Assembly (NCBI GenBank): GCA_902766045.1 | Contig: CACXCA010000020.1 | Coordinates: forward strand, 1-64,000 | From: an uncultured Bacteroidales bacterium | GTDB taxonomy: Bacteria > Bacteroidota > Bacteroidia > Bacteroidales > Paludibacteraceae | Direction: 5' to 3' | Length of the DNA stretch: 64,000 nucleotides | Part shown: positions 53,757-63,999 of the stretch, in pieces | Position numbering within the stretch: position 1 is the stretch's first letter | Layout: each line of letters starts with the position of its first letter | Made by a program: the position numbers and the translations under genes | Notes under the pieces: model-generated | Told to the model about the DNA's origin: nothing | The model's input: only the letters and a program-made list of their open reading frames with translations | Database searches by the model: none

Positions 53757-55445
53757 TTATTTATCTTTTCCCAAATCTTTTCCCTTCTCATTCTCCTTCT
53801 TAGCTTCGCTCTCTTTTAACCGTTTTTCCTTTATAAACTTCAATTTTTCTTCTGCAAATTTAAGCATCACCGCATCCTCCTCTTTCAACATTCTATTCAA
53901 CAATTTCTCCGCCTCATCCAACCTGTTCTTTTCAATCAACAAATAGGCTCTTCTTCGCAACAGGAAATTTCGATAATCAATATAATCTTCTGGCATTTCT
54001 TCTTCCTCATCATAATCACGCAACTTCTCTATGATAGCATTTAACTGAGTCTCCACCACACTCAACGCTCGGAAGTCATTAGACCCAATCAAACAATTTA
54101 TATACTCCATACAGCCATCAATATTACCATAGGTATATGGTATCTCCAGATAATAAAGGGCTTTCGAATATACCTTCAATTCAACATACGAGAAACCAAG
54201 TCGAGTATATACCCCCATAAGTTCAGTCTTCTGCTTTTTATTAAGCGTATCTAGCAAAGGATGAACTGAACTGATTACATTTTCAAAATGCTTTATCGCT
54301 TGGAAATAACTCTTTTCCGAGAAATATTTATAGCCCCAATACATATCTTCTGTAATGGACCATCCAGCGAAATCAACTAGTATCAACTGTTCCTCTGTCA
54401 ACTCGTCATATTTACCATCCTTCGCTTTATCCAATGCATCATTGATCATGAACTTCGCCTCTGCCTCATTATTAGACTTGGATTTATCCAACACATAAAC
54501 CATTCGCAAAGGAGCGTCAGATGAATTCTCCATAGAGGATTTCTTGATGACATAAGGATTCTCAATAGAAAGAAGGAAATAATCAGATGTCTTGGACTCT
54601 GACTGCCATACAAAGCTAGCAGTATAGAACGTACCATCGACACATGAGACAGACACAATAAACTCCCGATGTTCCTCCTCCGGATTCTCTCCTCTTAAAT
54701 CACGTATCAAAGAGGCTATGTTGAACGTTGTGTATTCTTCGACAGCTATCTCCTTCATGAAATGATGAACCGACACAAACGATATTTTTTTTACTTGATC
54801 AGCCGGCAGGAACTTCCCTGAAAGAGAAAATAAATCATACGGAGTCAAGACCAAATGTTGGAAATCTGTACGAACAACCGAATAATGACCTTTTGAGATC
54901 TCCTGTTCCAACATGAGATAGCGACTTCTCGCCTCTTTATTCGATTCATCAAAAACATCTATTCCCTTATTCCTTTCCAATACTTTCCTTATATTCCAGA
55001 ACTCTTCATAAAAGTATCTTCTGAGCATAAAGAACTCACCCAACTTATTCGTGAAAGAGTCTTTGTTCTCCGCATCCTTCTGATCCAACCACAAAGATGA
55101 TTTCAAATGAACAGAAGACTGATTCTCTTCCTCGTCGTATGAATAAAAGAACGTTGACTGATGATAATCACGATTTAATTTATTGCATAAATAATAGATT
55201 GCGTATCTATATTCGTACTGTTCAGAGAAAATATAATAGAAATTCAAAAATGCTAAATAACCATCTTTTTGACAAGAGACATGAAAATTAACATTCTGAT
55301 ATGTAAAAACATACGTCACAACATTATCTGTCGTATCTTCTTCTTTATATTCTATATTCAACTGCTTAAACAACCACAGTACAACGTCCAACGAATACTT
55401 TTTACTTGGCATTCTATTAAAAATATTTCTCCACTTACTATCCAT
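53757..55445 (-). CDS. Hypothetical TPR-like protein
   Basis: 562 aa, no signal peptide. Residues 1-130 are a mixed domain with LDVVLWLFKQLNIEYKEED and LNFYYIFSEQYEYRYAIYYL. After ~360 the sequence turns helical with TPR character (FQAIKHFENVISSVHPLLD, YTRLGFSYVELKVYSKALYY, LDEAEKLLNRMLKEED). The C-terminal ~40 residues are strongly charged (Lys/Glu), suggesting a coiled tail. It lies 10 bp after lepA, so it is read with it. Family unknown; it appears to be a Bacteroidales protein. Confidence 0.8.
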   Translation of the reverse strand: MDSKWRNIFNRMPSKKYSLDVVLWLFKQLNIEYKEEDTTDNVVTYVFTYQNVNFHVSCQKDGYLAFLNFYYIFSEQYEYRYAIYYLCNKLNRDYHQSTFFYSYDEEENQSSVHLKSSLWLDQKDAENKDSFTNKLGEFFMLRRYFYEEFWNIRKVLERNKGIDVFDESNKEARSRYLMLEQEISKGHYSVVRTDFQHLVLTPYDLFSLSGKFLPADQVKKISFVSVHHFMKEIAVEEYTTFNIASLIRDLRGENPEEEHREFIVSVSCVDGTFYTASFVWQSESKTSDYFLLSIENPYVIKKSSMENSSDAPLRMVYVLDKSKSNNEAEAKFMINDALDKAKDGKYDELTEEQLILVDFAGWSITEDMYWGYKYFSEKSYFQAIKHFENVISSVHPLLDTLNKKQKTELMGVYTRLGFSYVELKVYSKALYYLEIPYTYGNIDGCMEYINCLIGSNDFRALSVVETQLNAIIEKLRDYDEEEEMPEDYIDYRNFLLRRRAYLLIEKNRLDEAEKLLNRMLKEEDAVMLKFAEEKLKFIKEKRLKESEAKKENEKGKDLGKDK

Positions 55446-55455
55446 ACAAACGCAA

Positions 55456-57243
55456 TTAATCCAGTTTCAACACCTCAAGGAAAGCCTTCTGAGGAACCTC
55501 CACAGTACCAATCTGCTTCATTCTCTTCTTACCTCTCTTCTGTTTCTCTAACAACTTACGTTTACGGGAAATATCACCTCCATAACATTTTGCCGTCACA
55601 TCCTTACGAACAGCTTTTACGGTTTCTCTAGAGATAACTTTCGTTCCAATAGCCGCTTGTATTGCCACATCAAACTGTTGTCTCGGAATCAATTCCTTCA
55701 ATTTTTCACACATGCGTTTACCCAATGTGTATGCATTGTCTATATGTGTAAGCGTAGATAGCGCATCAACAGCTTCTCCATTCAACAGGACATCCAGTTT
55801 TATCAGTTTTGACTCACGCATACCATGAGGATGATAATCAAATGATGCATACCCTTTGGAAATACTCTTTAGTTTGTCATAAAAGTCAAACACGATCTCT
55901 CCTAACGGCATATCATATACTAACTCCACACGATTTCCTGAAACATAATCCTGTCGAACCAACTCTCCGCGTTTACCTAAACACAGCGTCATGATAGGAC
56001 CGATGTAATCTGCCGATGTAATCACAGACGCACGAATATAGGGTTCTTCTATTCTATCTATCAACGTAAGATCTGGCAATCCTGATGGATTATGAACCTC
56101 GATCATCTCTCCTTTCTTAGTATATACATTATACCGCACATTAGGAACCGTCGTTATCACATCCATATTGAACTCTCGATCCAATCTTTCCTGGATAATC
56201 TCCATGTGCAACATACCAAGGAAGCCACAGCGGAAACCGAAGCCAAGAGCCAAGGATGATTCTGGTTGGAATGTCAAAGAAGCGTCATTCAATTGTAACT
56301 TTTCAATTGAGGCTCTCAAATCCTCAAAATCTTCTGTTTCAATAGGATAAACACCAGCGAACACCATCGGTTTCACCTCTTCAAATCCATCGATTGCTTT
56401 TTCACATGGACGATTCACATGCGTTATGGTATCACCCACCTTCACCTCCTTCGAGGTCTTGATTCCAGAGATGATATATCCTACATTTCCAGCAGAAAGT
56501 GATTTTTTAGGCGACATATCCAACCGAAGGATACCGATTTCATCCGCCAAGTACTCTTTCTCCGTAGCAACGAACTTCACCAAATCACCACTATTTATCG
56601 TACCGTTGACAATTTTAAAATAAGCGATGATTCCTCTGAACGGATTGAAAACAGAATCAAAAATCAAGCATTGAAGCGGTGCCTCAGGATCACCCACAGG
56701 TGGTTTGATACGTTCTACAATCGCATTCAATATATCGAATACTCCCTCTCCTGTCTTTCCACTGGCACGGATAATATCTTCTCTTTTACAACCCAGCAGA
56801 TCCACAATCTGATCCTCAACCTCATCCGGCATAGCACCAGGAAGATCTATCTTATTCATCACAGGGATGATTTCCAAATCATGTTCCAAAGCCATATAAA
56901 GATTCGATATGGTCTGAGCTTGTATTCCCTGTGACGCATCCACAATCAACAAAGCACCTTCACATGCTGCTATCGAACGAGACACTTCGTATGAGAAATC
57001 AACATGCCCCGGAGTATCAATCAGATTCAATGTGTATTTTTCGCCCTGATACATGTAATCCATCTGTATGGCATGACTCTTAATCGTTATACCACGTTCC
57101 CGTTCCAGATCCATATCATCCAAAACCTGATCCTGCAAATCCTTTCCTGTCACCGTTTTAGTATATTCCAACAGACGATCAGCAAGGGTACTTTTACCAT
57201 GATCTATATGAGCTATAATACAAAAATTTCGAATATTTTTCAT
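55456..57243 (-). CDS. lepA: Translation elongation factor 4
   Basis: 595 aa, the usual length. A ribosomal GTPase that back-translocates or clears stalled complexes. G1 is [18 protein letters not shown], the switch is [12 protein letters not shown]3 [12 protein letters not shown] and G4 NKIDLPGA. The C-terminal part carries the EF4-specific stretch [20 protein letters not shown], followed by the basic [13 protein letters not shown]. Start [19 protein letters not shown] is standard. It leads a unit with the TPR-like gene. Confidence 0.98.
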   Translation of the reverse strand: MKNIRNFCIIAHIDHGKSTLADRLLEYTKTVTGKDLQDQVLDDMDLERERGITIKSHAIQMDYMYQGEKYTLNLIDTPGHVDFSYEVSRSIAACEGALLIVDASQGIQAQTISNLYMALEHDLEIIPVMNKIDLPGAMPDEVEDQIVDLLGCKREDIIRASGKTGEGVFDILNAIVERIKPPVGDPEAPLQCLIFDSVFNPFRGIIAYFKIVNGTINSGDLVKFVATEKEYLADEIGILRLDMSPKKSLSAGNVGYIISGIKTSKEVKVGDTITHVNRPCEKAIDGFEEVKPMVFAGVYPIETEDFEDLRASIEKLQLNDASLTFQPESSLALGFGFRCGFLGMLHMEIIQERLDREFNMDVITTVPNVRYNVYTKKGEMIEVHNPSGLPDLTLIDRIEEPYIRASVITSADYIGPIMTLCLGKRGELVRQDYVSGNRVELVYDMPLGEIVFDFYDKLKSISKGYASFDYHPHGMRESKLIKLDVLLNGEAVDALSTLTHIDNAYTLGKRMCEKLKELIPRQQFDVAIQAAIGTKVISRETVKAVRKDVTAKCYGGDISRKRKLLEKQKRGKKRMKQIGTVEVPQKAFLEVLKLD

Positions 57244-57301
57244 TCAACATCAATTTTTACTAAGATAACGAATAAGCCAAAACTGACAATTCTTTTTTTG
57301 C

Positions 57302-58408
57302 TTATTCCCAATCAATTTCTATGTCTTCGTCTCCTATAAATTCAACATCCTCATCAAACTCTTCTTCATTATCCACCTCCATCGGACGATGGGTTAATGT
57401 CATGTGTCGATCCACATCCTTACTCAACTCATTCCATATCATATCTTTCAATTCACTTACGCCATCACCTGTGACGGATGAAAAGAAGAGAGTCGGAATA
57501 TCCGTTGGTAACGTCGCTTTAATCTCCTGCATCAACTCCTCATCCAACATGTCTGATTTTGAAATCGCTAAGATACGTTGCTTCTTCAACAGTTCTTCAT
57601 TATAGTTTTCTAGTTCTGTCAAAAGGATATTATATTCTTTTATGATATCTTCAGAATCAGCAGGGACCAAGAACAAAAGAATTGCATTTCTTTCTATGTG
57701 ACGCAAGAAACGGAGACCTATTCCTTTTCCTTCCGATGCACCTTCTATGATACCTGGAATATCAGCCATCGCAAACGATTTCTGATCACGATAAGCTACA
57801 ATACCTAAATTAGGTTCCAGCGTCGTAAACGGATAGTTGGCAATCTTAGGTTTTGCAGCAGATACAACAGAGAGCAAGGTCGATTTTCCTGCATTCGGAA
57901 ATCCAACCAAACCAACATCTGCCAACACCTTCAGTTCTAATATAACCGTCTTTTCTATGGCTGGTTCTCCTGGCTGTGCATAACGAGGCGTCTGATTGGT
58001 TGCCGATTTGAAATGCCAGTTTCCTAAGCCACCTCGACCACCTTTCAACAAAACAACCTCTTGTTTATCTTCCGTCACATCGCATAAGAAATCACCCGAT
58101 TCAGCATCATAGACAACTGTTCCGCATGGCACTTCTATAATTTTATCTGCACCATCAGCACCAAAGCTACGGCTATGCCCTCCATTTCCGCCATTCCCAG
58201 CTAAAACATGTTTCTCGTATTTAAGATGAATCAGTGTCCAGTAATCTTTATTTCCTCTTAAAATAATATGACCTCCACGACCACCATCACCGCCATCCGG
58301 ACCACCCTTAGGAGTATATTTTTCCCTATGTAGATGTGCAGAGCCTGCCCCACCTTTACCCGAACGGCAATATATTTTCACATAATCAACAAAATTAGTC
58401 TCTGCCAT
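57302..58408 (-). CDS. obg: GTPase Obg/CgtA
   Basis: 368 aa. Essential GTPase of ribosome assembly and stress control. The N-terminal glycine-rich Obg fold (1-158) has [19 protein letters not shown] and [14 protein letters not shown]. The G domain has [24 protein letters not shown] and SKSD. The C-terminus is a short acidic tail ([20 protein letters not shown]) instead of a full Obg C-terminal domain, as in many Bacteroidetes. It is 24 bp after corA and 58 bp before lepA. Confidence 0.97.
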   Translation of the reverse strand: MAETNFVDYVKIYCRSGKGGAGSAHLHREKYTPKGGPDGGDGGRGGHIILRGNKDYWTLIHLKYEKHVLAGNGGNGGHSRSFGADGADKIIEVPCGTVVYDAESGDFLCDVTEDKQEVVLLKGGRGGLGNWHFKSATNQTPRYAQPGEPAIEKTVILELKVLADVGLVGFPNAGKSTLLSVVSAAKPKIANYPFTTLEPNLGIVAYRDQKSFAMADIPGIIEGASEGKGIGLRFLRHIERNAILLFLVPADSEDIIKEYNILLTELENYNEELLKKQRILAISKSDMLDEELMQEIKATLPTDIPTLFFSSVTGDGVSELKDMIWNELSKDVDRHMTLTHRPMEVDNEEEFDEDVEFIGDEDIEIDWE

Positions 58409-58432
58409 CTTATATCTTTTTTTTTAGTTTAG

Positions 58433-59395
58433 TTATAACCAATTTTTCTTCTTGAAAATGAGCAGTGTAAGTCCAGAAGCTACAATCATCAAAATCAACG
58501 AAAACAAATACCCGTATTTCCAATGTAACTCAGGCATGAAATCGAAGTTCATACCATACATACTTGCTATCAATGTTGGAGGCAAGAATATAACAGAAAC
58601 GACAGTAAATATTTTTATAATTTTATTTTGCTCAATGTTAACCAAACCCAAGAACGTATCTTGCAAGTAATCCAATCGATCAAATCCAAACTTTGTGTGT
58701 TCAATCAACGAATTGATATCCTTGATAATCATACTCAGACGTGGCGTTAAATCTTTCGGTATCAAAGCACTCTTCATCACATTCGAAACAACACGCTGCT
58801 TATCGATAATGTTCTCACGAAGATGCATGACACGCTCCTGCATGTTTTTAATTGACAACAACACATCTTCATCCACATCCTCTGCCACAGTCAACGTCTT
58901 ACTCAACTTAGTGATATCTCGTGTGGCATCCTCAATCATATCGGCATCATATTCAACTCGTGTTTCCATCAATGCCACGAATATATGATAACCTGTTGGA
59001 TAATTTCGAGGATTAGCAAACATTTTCTTTACCGTCTCATTGAAAGACTTCAAATTTGAATTATCTCTAACCGAAACCAATATCTGATTCTTTAAAATAA
59101 AAGATACCGGCTCCTTTTCATACGTATCTAACAAGAAATTGGAATTGGCAACCAATGTGTCTTCTGTCTCAATAAAACGAGACGACATCTCGATCTCTTC
59201 TATCTCCTCTTCCTCCTGAATATAAATCTTCAAGAACTGCTCCAACTCCGACTCTGTTTCTGGTGCAACATTGTTCAAATCAATCCACACAAAATTACTC
59301 AAAGGAATCTCTTTTAAAATCTCAATGTCCTTTGCTATCTTCAATCTGTTGTTATCAAAGTAGAACAAACGTACCTGTTGTATATTTTGTTGCAT
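58433..59395 (-). CDS. corA: Magnesium/cobalt transporter CorA
   Basis: 320 aa. The cytoplasmic alpha/beta funnel (1-~255) is followed by two C-terminal transmembrane helices (about 262-282 and 296-314). The signature YGMNFDFMPELHW lies in the loop between them. Motif DLNNVAPETESELEQFL and the acidic helix (YIQEEEEIEEIEMSS) fit the family. A homopentameric Mg2+ channel. It ends just before obg. Confidence 0.96.
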   Translation of the reverse strand: MQQNIQQVRLFYFDNNRLKIAKDIEILKEIPLSNFVWIDLNNVAPETESELEQFLKIYIQEEEEIEEIEMSSRFIETEDTLVANSNFLLDTYEKEPVSFILKNQILVSVRDNSNLKSFNETVKKMFANPRNYPTGYHIFVALMETRVEYDADMIEDATRDITKLSKTLTVAEDVDEDVLLSIKNMQERVMHLRENIIDKQRVVSNVMKSALIPKDLTPRLSMIIKDINSLIEHTKFGFDRLDYLQDTFLGLVNIEQNKIIKIFTVVSVIFLPPTLIASMYGMNFDFMPELHWKYGYLFSLILMIVASGLTLLIFKKKNWL

Positions 59396-59495
59396 ACCTT
59401 AACCGTATTTGTAGGACGTAGTCATTTTTAATTGTCAGTGTCCCTAGTTTACAAAACTTGTAGGATTTATTTCCTACATAAAATCACTCTCATAT

Positions 59496-60278
59496 TTATA
59501 TTATTTCCTGCTGTACCTTATTCGTCAACTCTATGAAATCTTGAACGCTCAATTGTTCCGGTCGTTTCGTCATAATTGGATCTTTCAATAGAGGACTCTC
59601 TTTCGCAACCAACTGTGCAATAGAGTTTCGTAACATTTTGCGCCGCTGGTTAAACGATGTTTTGACAACTTTTATGAATAACGATTCATCACAGTCTAAT
59701 TTCTTCACATCGTTCCTCACCATCCGAATGACAGCAGATTTAACTTTCGGTGGAGGGTCGAAAACATATTCATGGACAGTGAATAAATATTCTATATCAT
59801 AAAATGCCTGTAGCAACACACTTAAGATTCCGTATGCTTTACAATTGGGTTTAGAAGCCATTCTTTCAGCAACTTCCTTTTGTATCATACCCGAACAAAC
59901 AGGAACCCTGTCCCTATATTCTAATACCTTAAAAAAAATCTGACTTGATATATTATAAGGATAATTGCCTATAACATAAAATGGTTCTCCGTCAAACAAC
60001 TTACCTAAGTCTAACTTCAAAAAATCTTCTGCTAAGATGCGTCCTTTTAAGGCAGGAAAATTCTCATTTAAATATACAACCGATTCTCGATCTAATTCTA
60101 CAACCTGTAAATTTATAGATGGATTTTTTAATAAGAATTGAGTCAAAACACCCATTCCTGGACCAATTTCAAGCACATTCGTCGGTCCATTCACATTTAA
60201 ACTGTCAGCTATATTCTGGGCAATGTTCAAGTCTTTTAAAAAGTGTTGCCCTAAGAATTTCTTGGGCGTAACAATCAT
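59496..60278 (-). CDS. rsmA: 16S rRNA dimethyladenosine transferase
   Basis: 260 aa (KsgA). It dimethylates two adjacent adenines near the 3' end of 16S rRNA during 30S assembly. FLGQHFLKDLNIAQNIADSL is the family opening, VLEIGPGMGVLTQFLL the SAM motif I, and GNYPYNISSQIFFKVLE motif IV with NxPY. Start ATG at 60278 is standard (MIVTPKKFLGQHFLKD). A minus-strand TATTTTTG box lies at 60317-60324. Confidence 0.97.
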   Translation of the reverse strand: MIVTPKKFLGQHFLKDLNIAQNIADSLNVNGPTNVLEIGPGMGVLTQFLLKNPSINLQVVELDRESVVYLNENFPALKGRILAEDFLKLDLGKLFDGEPFYVIGNYPYNISSQIFFKVLEYRDRVPVCSGMIQKEVAERMASKPNCKAYGILSVLLQAFYDIEYLFTVHEYVFDPPPKVKSAVIRMVRNDVKKLDCDESLFIKVVKTSFNQRRKMLRNSIAQLVAKESPLLKDPIMTKRPEQLSVQDFIELTNKVQQEII

Positions 60279-60316
60279 CTTCCATCCTTTATCTAATTTA
60301 ACAATGCATTTTCATG

Positions 60317-60324
60317 CAAAAATA
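60317..60324 (-). promoter_or_regulatory. -7 promoter element before rsmA
   Basis: Minus strand TATTTTTGCATGAAAA contains TAnnTTTG, 39 bases before the ATG. No -33 TTG at good spacing. Confidence 0.4.
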
Positions 60325-60393
60325 ATAAAAATGGCTGAATTAAACCCCTTTTCATCAAAAATACTCTAAAATTGTTCCGAATACCCTCCATAT

Positions 60394-60420
60394 AGACGTA
60401 CGTCCGTGCGTCTCTACAAC
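60394..60420. repeat. Second copy of the GTGCGTCTC repeat
   Basis: AGACGTACG (60394-60402) pairs with CGTGCGTCT (60405-60413) with one wobble, and TCCGTGCGTCTCTACAA matches the 18-bp units at 21285-21338. It lies in the short gap between two leftward genes. Confidence 0.7.
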
Positions 60421-60450
60421 CGTATCACATTAATAAGCAGCTACATACAA

Positions 60451-60485
60451 AAAAAATCATCAATCAATGATTGATGATTTTTTTA
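60451..60485 (-). terminator. Rho-independent terminator after the beta-barrel gene
   Basis: Arms AAAAAATCATCAATCA (60451-60466) and its complement (60468-60483), a strong AT/GC stem with T runs on both sides, so possibly bidirectional. It lies 18 bases after the stop of the 224-aa gene. Confidence 0.8.
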
Positions 60486-60502
60486 ACAGCAATTTTATAA
60501 AA

Positions 60503-61177
60503 CTAAAGTCTGATTGCTATACTTGCTGAGAAAGAACGGCTTCTGAAGGCTGGAGTTCCCTCTTTCGCACTGATATTAATACAGCCAAATTCCGAATTCA
60601 CTTTCACCATTGCATAACGGAAGAAGATAAAACGCAAACCTAAATCAACTCCGAAATCAATATTCTTCAACAAATTAACATCTTCATCATCATTACGGAA
60701 CGCTTTATATTCCAACGAACGTGTTCCATATAATCCCAAGTAGTTATCAGATGACTCCGTATAACTTCCTGCTATACCACATGCCAAGAATGGTCCCGCA
60801 CATATCTGGACACCCATCTTTTTCCCTATCGGCAAATTCAATGAGAAATTGACTGGTACCTCCACATACATCGACATCATATCAGTTGTACACAAAGCTA
60901 AATCTCTCATCATCTCAGAGGTATATCCTTTGGTCTCGAACAAAATAGATGGCAAGAAGGAAACCCATGAGTAAAGTAATGGAATATCAGCACCAAAACC
61001 ACCACGATAACCTAACTTATAATCCGTGTGACGAGTTGATATTGTATTATAGGAAGCACCTGCTTCAAACCAATAATGATTCTTTTCAAAAACACTGAAT
61101 TCACGATATGGACTTAATTGCGCATTCGCTGACATTGCGAACAATGCGATTACCAACGTTATAAAAATTTTTCTCAT
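60503..61177 (-). CDS. Outer-membrane beta-barrel protein
   Basis: 224 aa with a signal peptide (MRKIFITLVIALFAMSANA). The mature part has the strand patterns of the small OMP_b-brl group: YWFEAGASYNTIST, LGYRGGFGADIPLLYSWVSF, MMSMYVEVPVNFSLNLPIG, KKMGVQICAGPFLACGIAGS and FGVDLGLRFIFFRYAMVKV. The C-terminus is SASIAIRL. No specific function. It is monocistronic and ends in the terminator at 60451. Confidence 0.88.
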   Translation of the reverse strand: MRKIFITLVIALFAMSANAQLSPYREFSVFEKNHYWFEAGASYNTISTRHTDYKLGYRGGFGADIPLLYSWVSFLPSILFETKGYTSEMMRDLALCTTDMMSMYVEVPVNFSLNLPIGKKMGVQICAGPFLACGIAGSYTESSDNYLGLYGTRSLEYKAFRNDDEDVNLLKNIDFGVDLGLRFIFFRYAMVKVNSEFGCINISAKEGTPAFRSRSFSASIAIRL

Positions 61178-61263
61178 GATCTATTATTTATTTCTCATTT
61201 TTTCGACAAGCGAAATTAACTATTTTTTTTTCAAATACCGATTCGATTGTGAAAATAATTAAA

Positions 61264-62589
61264 TTAATCCACCAATTCTCCCAACAAAGTAGCCGATGTA
61301 GAGGAGATAATTTTAACCTTCACAAATTCGCCAACCCGATGATTTCCCTTAGGGAATACCACCATTTTATTCTGTGGAGTCCGTCCGCATAACTGTTCTC
61401 GGGAACGTTTCGAATAGCCTTCCACCAACACTTCGAACTCTTTGTTCAGATCCCTCTCATTGGCAATCACGGACAGTTCATTCTGAAGAGCAATCATCTC
61501 ATTCAACCTTGCAATCTTCACCTCTTCCGAGATATTGTCAGGAAGATTCTTTGAAGCAAATGTTCCTGGCCGCTCTGAATACTTAAACATAAACGCAGAA
61601 TCAAACACGACCTCCCGCATCAACGACAATGTCTCTTGATGATCCTCCTCCGTCTCATCGTGGAACCCACAGAACATATCAGTCGAGATACCACAATCAG
61701 GAATAATTCGGCGAATCGCTGCGATTCTATCTAAATACCACTCACGAGTATATTTTCGATTCATCAACTTCAATATCTTATTGCTTCCTGATTGTACTGG
61801 CAGATGGATATGATGACATATATTAGGATATGCTGCTATAGTTTCCAATATCTCATCACTCATATCCTTTGGATGTGAAGTGGTGAAACGAATACGCATC
61901 ATAGGATAAGTCTTTGCAACAATTGCTAATAATTCCGCAAAGGATACAATGTGTCCCTCTTCATTCTTATAGGCATAAGAGTTAACATTTTGACCAATCA
62001 AGATCACCTCTTTATAATTTCGATTTTTCAAATCTTCTATCTCTCCTAAAATACTTGAGACCTCACGACTACGTTCACGTCCTCGTGTATAAGGCACAAT
62101 ACAATAGGAACAGAAATTATTACAACCACGCATAATTGACACAAATCCTGAAATCAGATTTCCGCCAATTCTCGCTGGAATAATAGCTTTATACGTTTCC
62201 GTCGTTGACAAATCCACATTGATAGCTGGAAGACCTTTCTCTGCCATAGTAACTAGATTAGGCAAATCCAAGTAAGCATCCGGTCCGACCACCAAATCAA
62301 CCATTTGTGATGCAATCAATTCATCCTTGGTCCGCTCAGCCATACAGCCCAAGAGGCCAACAATCAATTGTTTTTTCTTTTTCTTTAATGTCTGAAAGTA
62401 TTGAAGACGAGAATGTATTTTTTGTTCTGCATTATCACGAATAGAACACGTGTTAACAAAAATGGCATCCGCCTCTTCCATATTTTTTGTCACATCATAA
62501 TCAATGGTTTGCATAATTGATGCAACCACTTCACTGTCTGCCACATTCATCTGGCAGCCATAGGTCTCAATGAAAACTTTCTTCGTCAT
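61264..62589 (-). CDS. miaB: tRNA-2-methylthio-N6-dimethylallyladenosine synthase
   Basis: 441 aa. A radical-SAM methylthiotransferase that modifies A37 of tRNAs reading UNN codons. Three N-terminal cysteines of the auxiliary cluster lie in ETYGCQMN, VNTCSIRDN and LLGCMAER. The radical SAM CxxxCxxC is GCNNFCSYCIVPYTRGRERS. A TRAM domain ends the protein. The longer frame from 62649 gives an atypical extension and overlaps the lptB promoter zone; the ATG at 62589 gives the standard MTKKVFIETYGCQMN. Confidence 0.96.
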   Translation of the reverse strand: MTKKVFIETYGCQMNVADSEVVASIMQTIDYDVTKNMEEADAIFVNTCSIRDNAEQKIHSRLQYFQTLKKKKKQLIVGLLGCMAERTKDELIASQMVDLVVGPDAYLDLPNLVTMAEKGLPAINVDLSTTETYKAIIPARIGGNLISGFVSIMRGCNNFCSYCIVPYTRGRERSREVSSILGEIEDLKNRNYKEVILIGQNVNSYAYKNEEGHIVSFAELLAIVAKTYPMMRIRFTTSHPKDMSDEILETIAAYPNICHHIHLPVQSGSNKILKLMNRKYTREWYLDRIAAIRRIIPDCGISTDMFCGFHDETEEDHQETLSLMREVVFDSAFMFKYSERPGTFASKNLPDNISEEVKIARLNEMIALQNELSVIANERDLNKEFEVLVEGYSKRSREQLCGRTPQNKMVVFPKGNHRVGEFVKVKIISSTSATLLGELVD

Positions 62590-62661
62590 TTGTTTTTTAT
62601 CAACGACTTTACAACTAGCATAAATATGAGCAAAGATAATAGTTTTCATCCAATAATATTG

Positions 62662-62669
62662 TATATTTG
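62662..62669 (+). promoter_or_regulatory. -7 promoter element of lptB
   Basis: TATATTTG followed by CG, in the short divergent gap between miaB and lptB. It excludes the TTG at 62667 as a start codon. No clear -33 box. Confidence 0.55.
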
Positions 62670-62690
62670 CGCAAAATAAAGAAGATTGAG

Positions 62691-63506
62691 ATGTACCAGA
62701 ATACGAACATGATCCTTCGAACTGAAGGTCTCGTCAAAAAATACGGAGCAAGAACGGTTGCTAACAACGTATCCATCCAAGTGGAACAAGGAGAAATCGT
62801 AGGCTTACTAGGTCCTAATGGAGCTGGCAAAACAACTACTTTCTATATGACTACAGGCCTTATTGTTCCCAACGCAGGAAAGATATTCTTAAACGATGAG
62901 GAAATCACTCAATATCCGGTTTATAAACGTGCGCAAAAAGGCATTGGATACCTAGCTCAGGAGCCTTCTGTTTTCAGAAAGATGACTGTTGAAGATAACA
63001 TCAAATCCGTTCTGGAAATGACCAACTTTAGCGAAGATTATCAGGCAGAAAAACTAGAAAGTCTCATCAAAGAGTTCAATTTAAGTCATGTTCGGAACAA
63101 CTTAGGTGACAGACTCTCGGGTGGTGAACGCCGCCGTACTGAGATTGCTCGTTGTCTCGCTATCGAACCTAAATTCATCATGTTGGACGAACCATTTGCT
63201 GGTGTTGACCCTATCGCCGTACAAGATATTCAGGACATTGTCTGGAAACTAAAAGACAAAAACATAGGTATTCTGATTACCGACCACAATGTGGACGAAA
63301 CGCTTTCCATCACCGACAGAGCTTATCTATTGTTTGAAGGTCGTATCTTATTCCAAGGCACATCAGAAGAGTTAGCAGCCAACCCAACCGTTAAAGAAAA
63401 ATATCTGGGACGTGATTTTGAGTTGAAGAAAAGGAAGAAAATAATCGAACAGGAAGAAGAACCATTAGCCATCGAACAAGCTAATGAAGAATCATTACCG
63501 CTTTAG
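62691..63506 (+). CDS. lptB: Lipopolysaccharide export ABC transporter ATP-binding protein
   Basis: 271 aa from the ATG at 62691. Homologues usually begin LRTExLVKKYG, so the ATG at 62709 is equally possible. Cytoplasmic ATPase that powers LPS extraction with LptF/G/C. Walker [14 protein letters not shown]-loop [16 protein letters not shown], signature [15 protein letters not shown], Walker [13 protein letters not shown] and H-loop [10 protein letters not shown]. The C-terminus has a charged tail ([15 protein letters not shown]). Divergent from miaB. Confidence 0.96.
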   Translation: MYQNTNMILRTEGLVKKYGARTVANNVSIQVEQGEIVGLLGPNGAGKTTTFYMTTGLIVPNAGKIFLNDEEITQYPVYKRAQKGIGYLAQEPSVFRKMTVEDNIKSVLEMTNFSEDYQAEKLESLIKEFNLSHVRNNLGDRLSGGERRRTEIARCLAIEPKFIMLDEPFAGVDPIAVQDIQDIVWKLKDKNIGILITDHNVDETLSITDRAYLLFEGRILFQGTSEELAANPTVKEKYLGRDFELKKRKKIIEQEEEPLAIEQANEESLPL

Positions 63507-63540
63507 CCTCGAAACAATACAATAAAAGTAAGCCCATAAA

Positions 63541-63568
63541 TATACAAAGCGTCATATACAAAGCGTCA
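63541..63568. repeat. Perfect 14-bp tandem duplication
   Basis: TATACAAAGCGTCA occurs at 63541-63554 and again at 63555-63568, head to tail. The second copy supplies the left arm of the hairpin at 63559-63595. Confidence 0.75.
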
Positions 63569-63595
63569 AAGTCTTATCAAGCCTTTGACGCTTTG
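63559..63595. terminator. Hairpin between the convergent lptB and membrane-protein genes
   Basis: Arms CAAAGCGTCAAAG (63559-63571) and CTTTGACGCTTTG (63583-63595), 13 bp perfect. The stop codon of the leftward gene (63577-63579) lies in the loop, so the right arm is coding. No T run on the plus side; it may end both transcripts. Confidence 0.5.
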
Positions 63596-63999
63596 GCTTT
63601 GCTAAACTTCTTATCAAAATATATTGACAATGAGATAACCAAAGCTATCACAAAAACCAGTCCCGCGATTCTTGGAGTCTCAGGAAGGTCAATCATACGC
63701 CTTGCTAATTTCATAATAGAGTAATGAAAACAATACATAGGTAAAGCAATCTTACCTAAGAACACAAAAGCACGAACCTTAACCTGCGGATAGACATTTG
63801 ACAAAACCAATGCCAAGAAGATAAATATCACATAGGTTAAAAACATTGTACTCACCAAAAGAATACAACAATTATACAACACGACTCCTAACAATGCCAT
63901 AGCAACAACCAAACACAACATTCTCCACAAAAGCTGTTCCTTACGATATTCCATTTTTGTATTGATCCAGTTCACGACACTATACAATGAACATCCCAT
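63577..63999 (-). CDS. C-terminal part of a multi-span membrane protein, probably acyltransferase 3 family (cut by window edge)
   Basis: 140 codons are visible and the frame is still open at the right edge of the window, so the true start lies outside. Four hydrophobic segments can be seen: LCLVVAMALLGVVLYNCCIL, STMFLTYVIFIFLALVL, FVFLGKIALPMYCFHYSI and IAGLVFVIALVISLSIYF. The stretch FVFLGKIALPMYCFHYSIMK is typical of the O-acetyltransferase (acyltransferase 3) group. The basic tail is KFSKAKASKA. Probably modifies a surface glycan or lipid. Confidence 0.7.
   Translation of the reverse strand: MGCSLYSVVNWINTKMEYRKEQLLWRMLCLVVAMALLGVVLYNCCILLVSTMFLTYVIFIFLALVLSNVYPQVKVRAFVFLGKIALPMYCFHYSIMKLARRMIDLPETPRIAGLVFVIALVISLSIYFDKKFSKAKASKA

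Noticed and set aside
59459-59478. Hairpin TGTAGGA / TCCTACA between rsmA and corA as a terminator
   Set aside because: Only a 7-bp stem and only a short T stretch; too weak to call.
62590-62649. Longer miaB start
   Set aside because: The added residues are not family-like, and the ATG at 62589 gives the conserved N-terminus.
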